Shown: positions 36,531 through 45,979, counted from the first letter of the stretch. The stretch is 64,000 nucleotides of DNA from Clostridiales bacterium Firm_16 (GCA_001604185.1 LVAV01000110.1:124001-188000), one strand, 5' to 3'. Program-made: numbers and translations. Notes: a model not told the origin generated them from the sequence alone.

Positions 36531-38018
36531 ATGAAGAGAGAAAAATGGGCGGCATCACTTCTGACAGTGATGTTTCTGATTACGTCGTGCGCGAAGATTT
36601 CCGGCAGTTCTAAAGTGAAGTGCAATATGGAAACCTTGAAGGCCCTGGATGGCGTCAAGAGTGTGGAAGAAATCGAGATCAAGCTTCCTATGGAAGAGGC
36701 AAAAACCACAGACAAGAACATCTACATGGTGAAGTTCGAACAACCCCTGGACTGGAAAGATCCGTCTGCGGGAACTTTCGAGCAGAGGGTGCAGGTCTGC
36801 TACGGTGAACAGGCATCCAACGAGTTCAACATAGGTGGATATATGTTGAGTGACGAGACTCTTCAGATCGGTTCCAAGGCTGACGCCTATGCTTCGAAAT
36901 ATCCGATGAATCTCGTGAATGTAGAGTATAGATTTTACGGTAGATCCAAGCCGGAAGGTATCTCCGAAACAGATCCGAAGTACTGGAATTATCTCACAAG
37001 CTACAACGCAGCTTGTGATTTTCACCACATTATTACCGAACTGAAGAAAGTGCTTCCGGGCAAGTGGATGATGACCGGTGCCAGTAAAGGCGGCGTGGCC
37101 ACCATGATCCAGTCTATGTACTATCCGGAAGACGCGGCAGTATTCATGCCCCAGATTTGTCCCTTCGCGGAAGGCCCGCAGGACGACCGTTTCGGCAAGA
37201 ATATCAACGAAACCATCGGGGATGACAAGTACGGCGCAGAGCAGGCGGCAGAGTATCGTAAACTGGTCCTGGATTACCAGGTGGAGTTGATCAAGAACAG
37301 AGAGGCACTTCAGCAGAAACTCTACGATTTCTATGTCGCGCATGGTGCTTATTATTCTTCTTACGCCACTCCGGAGATCGTCTACGATGTGGCGGTCCTC
37401 GACGTGGCCACCGGCATCTGGCAGTACAAGCAGCAGTTTAGCTTGCTTCAGGGAATTATGGATGATAAAGAAGAGGAGGATTTCCTGAATAGTGCGTTCC
37501 AGTTCCTGGTGAATCCGAGTACCGACGGAATCCGTAGTGAGGAGGAATTTGAAAGCAGGAACAAGGAAAAGAACGAGACCTCAGGCGGTGCAGACATTGA
37601 GTTTTTTCCGTACTATATCCAGTGCGCAAACGAGCTGGGTTATTACAAAATGGATTTCTCCTATCTCCGCAAGGCTCTTGCCGAAGACGGAAGTGGTGCG
37701 CAGCTTGTGGTGACCGAAGATATGGAGGATATGCTTTTCTATAAGATTCATGTAGAACCGGCTATCCTGGACACCTTGAAGTGGGACAACTCGATCAGAG
37801 ACGGTATCCTCAACTGGTCTATGACTACGAAGGCTAAGGTCGTAATGATATATGGCGGTTCCGATGTCTGGTATGCTCTGCGTATTCCGGACGTGCCAGA
37901 TCGTGAGAACTTCCGCACCTATGTCGACGAAAGCGGAGCACATTCGAGTGGTTTTTCCGGACTTCCGTGGAACACCCAGAAAGAAATCAAGGACTTCATT
38001 GACGCGGCGCTGGCATAG
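36531..38018 (+). CDS. Secreted lipoprotein peptidase of the S37 (PS-10) type
   Basis: A 495-residue probable serine aminopeptidase exported as a lipoprotein: the signal peptide ends LITSC with the lipid-anchor Cys at about 20. The alpha/beta-hydrolase part contains EYRFYGRSKPEG and the nucleophile elbow TGASKGGVATMIQSMYYPED (Ser at about 183), which matches the G-x-S-K-G-G signature of family S37. The C-terminal part (KVVMIYGGSDVWYA ... DESGAHSSGF) supplies plausible acid and histidine residues. ATG 36531 is used because AAAGGATAAGGA precedes it; the track start lacks a signal peptide. Substrate is probably oligopeptides outside the cell. Confidence 0.8.
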   Translation: MKREKWAASLLTVMFLITSCAKISGSSKVKCNMETLKALDGVKSVEEIEIKLPMEEAKTTDKNIYMVKFEQPLDWKDPSAGTFEQRVQVCYGEQASNEFNIGGYMLSDETLQIGSKADAYASKYPMNLVNVEYRFYGRSKPEGISETDPKYWNYLTSYNAACDFHHIITELKKVLPGKWMMTGASKGGVATMIQSMYYPEDAAVFMPQICPFAEGPQDDRFGKNINETIGDDKYGAEQAAEYRKLVLDYQVELIKNREALQQKLYDFYVAHGAYYSSYATPEIVYDVAVLDVATGIWQYKQQFSLLQGIMDDKEEEDFLNSAFQFLVNPSTDGIRSEEEFESRNKEKNETSGGADIEFFPYYIQCANELGYYKMDFSYLRKALAEDGSGAQLVVTEDMEDMLFYKIHVEPAILDTLKWDNSIRDGILNWSMTTKAKVVMIYGGSDVWYALRIPDVPDRENFRTYVDESGAHSSGFSGLPWNTQKEIKDFIDAALA

Positions 38019-38053
38019 TATAATAGAGAAAACAGTGTAAAGGAGAACGAATC

Positions 38054-38428
38054 ATGGAAGTCAGATTGTATCGTTGCAAGCATTGTGGAAACATTGCCAT
38101 CAAAGTGATCAACTCGGGCGTGCCGATGGTGTGCTGCGGGGAGAAGATGGAAGAAATTGTCCCGTCCTCTGTGGACGCGTCCCTCGAGAAACACGTACCC
38201 GTCGTAACCCGTGACGGCAATTTCGTGACAGTTGATGTGGGGTCCGTTGCCCATCCGATGGTGGAAGAACACTATATCCAGTTCGTGATCCTGGAGACCA
38301 CAGCCGGTGTACAGATCGCCGAACTCCATCCCGGCGACGATCCGAAGGCCGTCTTCGCCGTCGTTTCCGGCGCCGAGATCATCAAGGCTTACGAATACTG
38401 TAATCTGCACGGTTTCTGGGTCAGCTGA
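38054..38428 (+). CDS. Desulfoferrodoxin (superoxide reductase)
   Basis: A 124-residue 2Fe-superoxide reductase that reduces superoxide to peroxide without making oxygen, typical of anaerobes. The N-terminal desulforedoxin domain has Cys8, Cys11, Cys27 and Cys28. The catalytic iron centre has the set His47, His67, His73, Cys116 and His119, with the conserved Glu45-Lys46 pair (SLEKHVPV). All ligands are intact. Electrons would come from rubredoxin, which is not seen in this window. The ATG follows AAAGGAGA. Confidence 0.96.
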   Translation: MEVRLYRCKHCGNIAIKVINSGVPMVCCGEKMEEIVPSSVDASLEKHVPVVTRDGNFVTVDVGSVAHPMVEEHYIQFVILETTAGVQIAELHPGDDPKAVFAVVSGAEIIKAYEYCNLHGFWVS

Positions 38429-38515
38429 TTTCTGTTGCAAAAACTCTTGCCCCATTTGTACGAGACCGTAATTTCGGGTACTCCGGGGTATGTTCTTTTC
38501 AAAAGTTTTGCTTTT

Positions 38516-38524
38516 TGCTAAAAT
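38516..38524 (+). promoter_or_regulatory. Extended -10 promoter before the lipoprotein-thyA pair
   Basis: TGCTAAAAT is an extended -10, about 70 bases before the lipoprotein ATG, following a T-rich stretch. Confidence 0.5.
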
Positions 38525-38592
38525 AGAGTAGAAAATGCCGAACTCTAGTTTGGCGCGCCTTGGAATGATATGAGGAGAGGGGCTATTCGACC

Positions 38593-39471
38593 ATGAAGCA
38601 TACAACACGCAAAGGAATCGCGCTTATACTGATAAGTGGTTTGATTGCGGGCATGATCACGCTGACAAGCTGCGGCAAGCCGAAGGGCGTGAAGGAGTTA
38701 CTGGCCAACGCGGAGAAACTGCATGGCGCATGCAGTCTTGTTTCCCAGGTGGTGACGGATGATAACGTTTCCATCGTAGTGCATGACGAGCTGCAGGACT
38801 TCGATTACGAATGCGAGAGCTACATGGAGCCGCTTTTCGATAACAAGAAGACCGACGATAAGATCCCGGTAACAAAGGATAATTTCAATACCCGCCTTCG
38901 TGAGAAAGTCATGAAGGACAACCAGAAAGAACTGGACAGCATCGGAGAGAAATACGATACACGGTTCCAGCTTTTCGAAGAGAAGTTGTATGTGTACTGC
39001 GACAGCCTGAAGTTCGCGGAGAAGGCTGCGGTAAAGACCGCGGAACTCTTCCAGGTAGGAAACCTCAAGCACCGTCTGGACGGCATGGAGATCTGTGCCC
39101 AGAGCGTGGAGAAGGACAAGAGTCCTACGGATAAGCGCGAGGAAAAGGATGAGCAGTTCGGATATGTGATCCTGCCATCTACTTCCTGGGTCGACGATCC
39201 CAGCGGAGAGTATACTCTTCTGGCACAGAAGCTCATCAGCTCCAAAGTACGGTTCGTACGACGCGAGACGAGAACTTTTGGAGAGATCGGACTGAAACTG
39301 GACCGCGTGTACCAGGATCCGGAGAAATCCTATCCGACATCCGAGAATTCAGAAGTTGTCTTCTACTTCTTCGAATTCCCTAACGGCCTGGAGTACTATA
39401 TCTGTAATTTCGACCATTACACAGATGCGGCGCAGACCGTCCATGAGCGGTACACAAATTATCGAAGGTAA
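38593..39471 (+). CDS. Lipoprotein of unknown function
   Basis: A 292-residue exported protein: a signal peptide ending ITLTSC places the lipid-anchor cysteine at about 27. The remainder is hydrophilic, alternates helix and strand, and contains no repeat or motif I recognise. The gene ends 15 bases before thyA and may be co-transcribed with it; that pairing need not be functional. Confidence 0.75.
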   Translation: MKHTTRKGIALILISGLIAGMITLTSCGKPKGVKELLANAEKLHGACSLVSQVVTDDNVSIVVHDELQDFDYECESYMEPLFDNKKTDDKIPVTKDNFNTRLREKVMKDNQKELDSIGEKYDTRFQLFEEKLYVYCDSLKFAEKAAVKTAELFQVGNLKHRLDGMEICAQSVEKDKSPTDKREEKDEQFGYVILPSTSWVDDPSGEYTLLAQKLISSKVRFVRRETRTFGEIGLKLDRVYQDPEKSYPTSENSEVVFYFFEFPNGLEYYICNFDHYTDAAQTVHERYTNYRR

Positions 39472-39486
39472 CTTGAGGAAAGAACA

Positions 39487-40359
39487 ATGACGACAGCAGA
39501 TGCATATCTGGTTAGCGATATAAAGAACATTCTGGCAAACGGTTATAAGGACGTAGATCCTCGTCCGAAATATGAAGATGGCACACCGGCCCATACCATC
39601 AGCGTCAATCACGTGATGCGTAAGTATGACCTTTCCAAGGGAGAGTTCCCGATCAGCACACTTCGCAGACAGGCCTGGAAGACCGGTATCCGCGAGATCT
39701 TCACGATTTATAAGAACCCGACCAATGTACTCTCCGAGATGGAGGAGATGGGCGTGACCTGGTGGACACCCTGGGACATCGGCGACGGCACCATCGGCCA
39801 GCGCTATGGCGCCACCGTGAAGCGCTACGATCTGGTCAATAACCTGATCGAGAATATCAAGAAAGATCCATACGGAAGAAGAAAGATCATGTCGCTGTGG
39901 CAGGAAGCGGATCTCCGCGAGACTCCCGGCCTGGCGCCCTGTGCCTTCCTGACGATCTGGAATGTTCGTGAAAAGTACCTGGACATGTGTATGGTCCAGA
40001 GAAGCGGGGACATGCTGACTGCTTCAGGAGCTGGCGGCATCAATGAGATCCAGTATGCGGCGCTTCTGATCATGATCGCCCGCGCGACCGGATATGAACC
40101 CGGAGTGTTTACTCATTTCGTGGCCAACGAACAGATCTACGACAGACATATCGATAACGCCCACGAGCTTCTGCGCCGCGCAGAAGAGTCGGCGAAGAAG
40201 GATGCGGATGCGGCAGCAGAAGGAAAGACTATTCCTTCTCCGATGCTGGTCCTGAACAAGGAACCTTTCTGCCGTCTGGAAGACATCGAGGTCTCGGATT
40301 TCGAGTTGCAGAACTATACTTTTATGGAGCCCCAGCTGAAGTTCGAGTTAGGTATTTGA
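39487..40359 (+). CDS. thyA: Thymidylate synthase, B. subtilis ThyA-like
   Basis: A 290-residue enzyme that methylates dUMP to dTMP with methylene-tetrahydrofolate. The phosphate-binding arginines (GRRKIM, about 130-135), the nucleophile Cys152 in LAPCAF, QRSGD and the Asn in GGINEIQYAALL are present, as is the DRHIDNAHE segment. The sequence around the active site (PCAFLTIWNV) differs from the common PPCH form but resembles the B. subtilis/phage type (TPCVYETQW). dfrA is not adjacent. Ribosome site GAGGAAAG. Confidence 0.93.
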   Translation: MTTADAYLVSDIKNILANGYKDVDPRPKYEDGTPAHTISVNHVMRKYDLSKGEFPISTLRRQAWKTGIREIFTIYKNPTNVLSEMEEMGVTWWTPWDIGDGTIGQRYGATVKRYDLVNNLIENIKKDPYGRRKIMSLWQEADLRETPGLAPCAFLTIWNVREKYLDMCMVQRSGDMLTASGAGGINEIQYAALLIMIARATGYEPGVFTHFVANEQIYDRHIDNAHELLRRAEESAKKDADAAAEGKTIPSPMLVLNKEPFCRLEDIEVSDFELQNYTFMEPQLKFELGI

Positions 40360-40380
40360 TCCCCGAGAGACCATGAAAAA

Positions 40381-40389
40381 TGGTATAAT
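40381..40389 (+). promoter_or_regulatory. Extended -10 promoter after thyA
   Basis: TGGTATAAT is identical to the site at 4549-4557 and lies 39 bases before the next ATG. Confidence 0.65.
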
Positions 40390-40428
40390 GATTCCATATT
40401 ACTTTATGATCTTTAGGGAGTAGAGCTT

Positions 40429-41757
40429 ATGGGATTATTCGATCACAATTCGAACAATAACGCATCGGGCACACCTCTGACACCGGACAAGGTGATCCGT
40501 GTTTCCGTGAAATACGAGGATGGTGTGACTTTAGAAGAGATGACCGGACCGGTCACATTGGTTTCTCGAGGTTTTGTGGTCGCCACAGTCCCGAATGGAT
40601 CCCGTTTCAAAACAGTAGAAGAAGTCCAGGAGGCAGTCACCAATCTGACGATCCGTGAGACGAAGACCTTCATTGAGAAGGAGAAAGACGCGCCATCCGC
40701 GCTTCCGGGTGCGCTTGGTAAATCCACGGCCATCATGATGAAGAGCAAAGAATTCAAGGAATACATCGCAGGTAAGGTCGAGGCAGAACTGGGACTTGCG
40801 GTAGACCGTAATGACTCCAGCATCCGTATTTCTGAGAATGACGCAACCAGAGAAGCGAGAAAGCAGATGGAAGCGCAGCGTGAGCAAGAGAAGATGAAGC
40901 AGATCGATGCTGCACTTGGAAATCAGGCCCAGTACCAGCAGGATTATATTCTCTATCAGGGAGTCGTGGCTCCCTGCAACCCGATTCCTTCCACTCCGGT
41001 AGCCAAGTTGATCGTTCCTTTCAAGAGCGGTACCGCGAAACTGGAACTGCGTAACCGTGCAAACCGGATTTCGACGCCCGTCGAGGTCGAGGGTGTGGTT
41101 GCCGTAGATGTTTCCCAGATCGATCCTTCTGTATATGCACCAAGGCTCGAGAATATAGCCGACAGTGTCGTAGCTTACATGAATCTGGTGTTCATGGAGT
41201 TCGAAGACGTGAGCATCGAGGACCTCCGAAACAAGATCGGTGAGATCTGCTCTAAGACTTACGAAGCTCTCCGCAAAGCCGGCCAGAGTGTATTGGGACT
41301 TCAGATCGGGAAACTGTATATCACAGGTGAAGAGAAGAAGAAGTACGATTACGCGGAAATGCAGAGAAAGAAAATGGAAGAAATGCGTGATCCGAACAAG
41401 TTGGCGGATGTTCTGCGCCAGCAGAAGCAGATCATGCGTGACCAGAAACTGGCACAGTGGAAAGCGGCAGGTTTGACTCCTCTTCAGGGTGCTCAACAGG
41501 ACGCGGACACCATGATCGCCAAGGGTGCGGATCCGAAGATGATGAGTGCCAAGAGCGTTCTCGCTGTACTGGGGATCGACGAGAATGGAAATGTAGTTGA
41601 ACCGGTAGCGCCAAGTGCACCGTCCGCTCCGAGTGCGCCGCAGGAAACTTCCACTCCGGCTCCCATGGCCGCACCGCGTCCGAAGTTCTGCCAGAACTGT
41701 GGCAAGCTGCTTCCGCCGGCAGGTGCCTTCTGTCAGGAATGCGGATCGCGGATCTGA
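40429..41757 (+). CDS. Hypothetical protein with C-terminal zinc ribbon
   Basis: A 442-residue soluble protein. The N-terminal 100 residues are beta-rich, residues about 130-160 form a charged helix (EAREQEKMKQ-like), a second beta region (KLIVPFKSGTAKLELRNRANRISTPVEVEGVVAVDV) is followed by long helices (about 250-340), and after an APSAPSAPS linker comes a zinc ribbon CQNCGKLLPPAGAFCQECGSRI. The middle part recalls SPFH/band-7-like zinc-ribbon proteins, but I cannot establish this. Function unknown. Confidence 0.7.
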   Translation: MGLFDHNSNNNASGTPLTPDKVIRVSVKYEDGVTLEEMTGPVTLVSRGFVVATVPNGSRFKTVEEVQEAVTNLTIRETKTFIEKEKDAPSALPGALGKSTAIMMKSKEFKEYIAGKVEAELGLAVDRNDSSIRISENDATREARKQMEAQREQEKMKQIDAALGNQAQYQQDYILYQGVVAPCNPIPSTPVAKLIVPFKSGTAKLELRNRANRISTPVEVEGVVAVDVSQIDPSVYAPRLENIADSVVAYMNLVFMEFEDVSIEDLRNKIGEICSKTYEALRKAGQSVLGLQIGKLYITGEEKKKYDYAEMQRKKMEEMRDPNKLADVLRQQKQIMRDQKLAQWKAAGLTPLQGAQQDADTMIAKGADPKMMSAKSVLAVLGIDENGNVVEPVAPSAPSAPSAPQETSTPAPMAAPRPKFCQNCGKLLPPAGAFCQECGSRI

Positions 41758-41841
41758 CGCTATAGCAGGATTAGAAACACAACATGCCGGCCGACATGGG
41801 GAAATCTGGTCGGCAGGTGAGAAAACAAACGGGGTGAATGT

Positions 41842-43938
41842 ATGATACATGTAGAAGCAAGAAAGAAAACCGCTCTGACGGCACGTATGAGTAAATGCGC
41901 GATCCTTCTGATCTTGATGTTTGCCGTTGTTCTGCTTTTCCAGAACGTCACGATGGCAGCAACCGAAGAGGGAGATCAGCCTGCGGCCACAGTGGATGAA
42001 AGTATCCTTGGTGGCGGTATGGATGCAACAGAGGATACGGGTGCCCAACCGGAAAAATACCGCTGGAACTGGGCGGAACAGAACCTGACCTATATGACGA
42101 AACTTTCAGACGGAACCCTGATGGTGTTCTATCTGGAGAAGGAAGGCCAACCCTACCACGTTGTTTACCTGGACAGTTCTTTTCACGTAAAAAAGACTTA
42201 CACCATCAGCAGTGAACTTCCGCTGTTCGGAGGCTTCTATGCAGACGCGAACGGCTATTATGTATTAAGTGGAATCGATAACTCAAAGGAGTCCAATACG
42301 GCGGAAGTGTATCGCCTTACGAAGTACAATGCCAACTGGAAGAAACTCGGTTCCTGTGGAATCAATAATTGCGGAACAAGTATCCCGTTCGAGGCCGGAA
42401 GTACCCGTATGGCATCTAACGGCAATACGCTATACATCCGTACAACCCGCCTCCTGTACGCGGGTTCCGACGGAGTTCGTCACCAGATGAACTATTCCAT
42501 CGTGGTCGATTCCTATAACATGAAAGTGAAGTATCACGGTACGCTGGACTGGAACAGCCACTGCTTCAATAACTTCGTCATCTTTGACGGAAATCGTTCC
42601 GTTGCTGTGTCTCACGGCGATGCCTATCCGCGAACCGTTTCCATGACATACGGTACACTGGATACAAGCAAGGGTAGTAATCTTCATCTGACACAGAAAG
42701 ATCTGTATAAGATCTCCGGCAAAATCGGTGACAACTATACCGGTGTGACGGTAGATGGAATGGAGATGTCTGATTCATCCTATCTCATATTCTGCAGCTC
42801 CATCAACCAGAGTGCTTTCTCCACGTCTAAGACCAGAAATCCTATGATGATCGTAGTGAACCGTCAGACCATGGCGGTGACGACGAAATGGATCTCCCAG
42901 TATTCAGAAGGTACGGAGGGCGCGACGAATCTCTATCTGGTAAAGATCAGTAATTCGCAGTTCGCGACGATCTGGCAAAGAGACGATAAGGTCTGCTACA
43001 AGTTCGTGGACGGACAGGGCAACGTGACAGACGGTGTCTATATCCGCGACGGCCAGCTGTCTGACTGTCAACCGATCCTCGACGGCGACCGCATCGTATG
43101 GTATGTACCGGATGATACGATCCCGGCCGTGTACTCCATTTCCTTGAAGGACAAGTCCCTGACCTTCGCGCCGGGCGGCTACAGAAAAGCTTCTTTCGAA
43201 GACTTCGTTGAGCGTCTTTATACCGTAGCTCTGAACCGTGCTTCCGAGCCGGAGGGCAAGAAGTTCTGGGTAAATAAGGTTGTCAAGGACGGCGCTACGG
43301 GTGCTGACTGCGCACGTTTCTTCCTGCTGGATGCACCGGAGTTCATGAACCGTAAGCTCAGCAACGAAGATTTCGTAGAGACCCTTTATAAGACATTCTT
43401 TAACCGTGCCTCGGATGCGGCTGGTAAGAAGGGCTGGGTCGACGCTTTGAAGACCGGCAAAATGTCTCGCGCCGCGGTGGTGAATAATTTCATTAATTCT
43501 GCCGAATGGTGTGATGTATGCGCCTCTTACGGCGTAAAATCCGGTGCTCAGTTCTATAAGGCTACCAAGCCTTCAGAGAATGCCGTAAAATTCGCGGCCA
43601 GACTTTATACCTGCTGCCTCGGAAGAAATCCTGAGCTCAACGGATTGAAGTACTGGTCTCTGGCACTGACGAATCTGGAGAAGACCGGAGCCCAGGCGGC
43701 ACAGAACTTCTTCGAGTCGGAAGAATTCATCGGATTCAAGACATCGGACAAGGAATTTGTTACGAGACTCTATAAGACTTTCATGGGAAGAGCACCTGAG
43801 AAAGACGGTATGAACTACTGGCTCTCCGAGATGCAGAAAGGCAAACCACGCCACGCCGTAATGGCCTGGTTCGCATCCTCGCCTGAGTTCACAGATATCT
43901 GCAAGCAGTATGGTATCGATCGAGGTACAGTGAACTGA
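41842..43938 (+). CDS. Exported DUF4214-repeat protein
   Basis: A 698-residue surface or secreted protein. A hydrophobic signal or anchor (about 18-37) precedes a region of about 400 residues rich in beta strands and aromatic residues, with a possible propeller layout. Residues about 450-698 hold four DUF4214-like units (FVERLYTVALNRASEPEGKKFWV, FVETLYKTFFNRASDAAGKKGWV, FAARLYTCCLGRNPELNGLKYW, FVTRLYKTFMGRAPEKDGMNYWL). DUF4214 is found in many extracellular proteins; its function is not settled. GGGGTGA precedes the ATG. A terminator follows, convergent with the primase-helicase gene. Confidence 0.82.
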   Translation: MIHVEARKKTALTARMSKCAILLILMFAVVLLFQNVTMAATEEGDQPAATVDESILGGGMDATEDTGAQPEKYRWNWAEQNLTYMTKLSDGTLMVFYLEKEGQPYHVVYLDSSFHVKKTYTISSELPLFGGFYADANGYYVLSGIDNSKESNTAEVYRLTKYNANWKKLGSCGINNCGTSIPFEAGSTRMASNGNTLYIRTTRLLYAGSDGVRHQMNYSIVVDSYNMKVKYHGTLDWNSHCFNNFVIFDGNRSVAVSHGDAYPRTVSMTYGTLDTSKGSNLHLTQKDLYKISGKIGDNYTGVTVDGMEMSDSSYLIFCSSINQSAFSTSKTRNPMMIVVNRQTMAVTTKWISQYSEGTEGATNLYLVKISNSQFATIWQRDDKVCYKFVDGQGNVTDGVYIRDGQLSDCQPILDGDRIVWYVPDDTIPAVYSISLKDKSLTFAPGGYRKASFEDFVERLYTVALNRASEPEGKKFWVNKVVKDGATGADCARFFLLDAPEFMNRKLSNEDFVETLYKTFFNRASDAAGKKGWVDALKTGKMSRAAVVNNFINSAEWCDVCASYGVKSGAQFYKATKPSENAVKFAARLYTCCLGRNPELNGLKYWSLALTNLEKTGAQAAQNFFESEEFIGFKTSDKEFVTRLYKTFMGRAPEKDGMNYWLSEMQKGKPRHAVMAWFASSPEFTDICKQYGIDRGTVN

Positions 43939-43964
43939 AAACAATTCGGAAAAAGGACACAAAG

Positions 43965-44000
43965 AATCCCTGTGATGTTACACCACAGGGATTTGTTTTT
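43965..44000. terminator. Bidirectional terminator after the DUF4214 gene
   Basis: AATCCCTGTG-ATGTTACAC-CACAGGGATT followed by TGTTTTTC. The stem is 10 bp; an A-rich left flank (ACACAAAG) gives weaker function on the minus strand. Confidence 0.88.
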
Positions 44001-44001
44001 C

Positions 44002-45942
44002 TTACATTCCCCAGGACGTACTTTCCTGGCAGATGAAGTAGTTGAAGCGTGGATCGTAGAGCATCGGGATGCCTTCCGAGAGAGTCTGGGAATAGCGGTT
44101 CTTCAGGATACGCAGTTCCATCTCGCGAGGTGTCTTTTCTTTCGCTTCTTCGAGGAAGAATTCTCGTTCATCTGCATGAGAGAAGCGAAGTGTCAGCAGT
44201 ACATCGGTGGAGGCTTCGATCTTCTTCAGGCTGGCCAGTTCTTCTTTATCCTCAACGCCTCTCTTCGTCGGATGACTCCAGGCGGAAGTACAAAGGATAG
44301 AGATCTCGAATTCTCTGGCGAGACGGCTGAGCGTGCAGGTATTGGCGTCAATAAATTTGTTGGCCGGAACGTGCTTCTCATTCTCTGAAGGGGCCAGTCC
44401 CTGGAGACTGTCGATGATGACGATGGGGGAAGTATTATTCGTCAAACTTCTGTGAAGTGCGAGTCTCTCACGGATGGTATCGATGGTGATACTTCCTGTC
44501 ATGTCATACATGAAGAGGTGATCGGCATAACTCTTGTATTCGTTAATGCTGGCACCCAGGGCCGAAAGTTCGTCGCGGCTGTAGGTTCTCCACTTACGTC
44601 CATCGCTTACACCCAGACCGGTCTTGGCATAAGAAAGTGGCAGGTTGTGGGCCTCGCAGTAAGCATAGGTCTCACGGCTGATGGACTTGCTGATCAGATC
44701 CTTCTTGGACTGCTCCATAGAGAAGAAGAGCACATCCTGTCCCTGCTTGGCCAGATTGTCTGCAATCTGCACGAGCAACGTGGTCTTACCGATGGAAGTG
44801 GCACCGCCGAAGATATAAAGACCGGGGAAAAGACCTCCATCCAGAGCATCGTCAAGTTCCGGAAAGCCTGTCTGCGGATGAGCCTTGCCAGCGCCTGCCT
44901 TGATCTCTTGCAGTAGGCTGGAGATCGCACCTCCGACGGAATTGCTGGCATACTCTTCACGGGTGATCTCGATCTGATCCGGGAGGGCGAAAGCCTGACG
45001 GATCGCAGATTCGATATTGGCACGAAGACCGGCCATATCTTCCACCATTCTGTGGTTGATATCGTTGTATCCGCCGGCGATCTCCGGATAGCTCAGGAAC
45101 GCGATCTTGCGGTTCTGAAGTTCAACGGAGAGTTCCTCATTCATATCGTTTGGCAGAACCAGGATCAACGGAACCTTCGGTACCTGCTTATCGATTGTCT
45201 TTACCAGAAGGGACAGAGAGAAGGAGGACTGGATCGCAATAGCCTGTCCGCCCAGCTGGATGATAGAAAGCGCATCGAAGATACCTCCGCATACGAAGAT
45301 CGGATAATCGGTCTCCTCAGCCAGGCACTTGCCGTTGAAGATCTTGGCTGCACCATGTTTTCTGAATTTCTGACGGTTCTTCGTGGCGTTCATTTCCACG
45401 TTGATATTTCTGGCTTCGAATGTGGTTTCTGAAGTCGGAAGGATGACTGCTTTCCAGGTCTTGCCGGTGATCTCATCCTCGAAGTTCTCGTCATAGCCGA
45501 GGCAGAAGCGTTCCACCATCTCTTCGTTGATTCCACGCTCGTTGAAGTAATTGGTCTGGGAAGCATTCTCATGACAGGTCATGATGTATTCCGACATCCG
45601 GCTGGAGGCTTCCTGTTCTTTCTTTTCTTCACTGCGGTTCTCATACTGAAGTTCGATCCCGTAGATTTCGCATGCTTCCAGGAAGATCTTGGAGAAATTA
45701 TCTTGAGAAGAGTACAGGCCGACTTTCTTGACGTCCGCCAGCAGCCCTAAGATATCTGATGTTTTCTTACAGGCAGGGCAATAGAATTCTTTGGCGGCGC
45801 TTCCGTAATAAAGTCCGGATTCGCCTTCCTGTTTTCCGTAGTTGCACGCCGGACAAACATAGGTCTTCTCAGAAGCCTTCTCGAGAAAAGTCGGCATCTG
45901 TGCCTTGATGTATTCCATTGCATCCTGATAATAAAGTTCCAT
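44002..45942 (-). CDS. Primase-helicase-like protein with degraded TOPRIM site
   Basis: A 646-residue protein with the layout of phage T7 gp4 or Twinkle. An N-terminal zinc ribbon (Cys30, Cys33, Cys55, Cys58), a TOPRIM-like fold around PIFVCGGIFDALSIIQLG (about 213-230), and a RecA/DnaB-type helicase domain with Walker A GGATSIGKTTL (about 378-388) and Walker B PIVIIDSLQGL (about 508) are visible. The TOPRIM glutamate expected in the xEG motif is Gly, and the usual DxD is PND, so primer synthesis looks lost while ATPase motifs are intact. It is a single gene with GGGGGAG upstream and no phage genes around it. Confidence 0.85.
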   Translation of the reverse strand: MELYYQDAMEYIKAQMPTFLEKASEKTYVCPACNYGKQEGESGLYYGSAAKEFYCPACKKTSDILGLLADVKKVGLYSSQDNFSKIFLEACEIYGIELQYENRSEEKKEQEASSRMSEYIMTCHENASQTNYFNERGINEEMVERFCLGYDENFEDEITGKTWKAVILPTSETTFEARNINVEMNATKNRQKFRKHGAAKIFNGKCLAEETDYPIFVCGGIFDALSIIQLGGQAIAIQSSFSLSLLVKTIDKQVPKVPLILVLPNDMNEELSVELQNRKIAFLSYPEIAGGYNDINHRMVEDMAGLRANIESAIRQAFALPDQIEITREEYASNSVGGAISSLLQEIKAGAGKAHPQTGFPELDDALDGGLFPGLYIFGGATSIGKTTLLVQIADNLAKQGQDVLFFSMEQSKKDLISKSISRETYAYCEAHNLPLSYAKTGLGVSDGRKWRTYSRDELSALGASINEYKSYADHLFMYDMTGSITIDTIRERLALHRSLTNNTSPIVIIDSLQGLAPSENEKHVPANKFIDANTCTLSRLAREFEISILCTSAWSHPTKRGVEDKEELASLKKIEASTDVLLTLRFSHADEREFFLEEAKEKTPREMELRILKNRYSQTLSEGIPMLYDPRFNYFICQESTSWGM

Positions 45943-45979
45943 AGTACTCTCCCCCTATATATAAAACCCTATCTATACA

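Noticed and set aside
41790-41814. GCCGAC/GTCGGC hairpin as a terminator before the DUF4214 gene
   Set aside because: Only 6 bp with a 13-nt loop and no T run; it may be an mRNA structure but a terminator cannot be supported.
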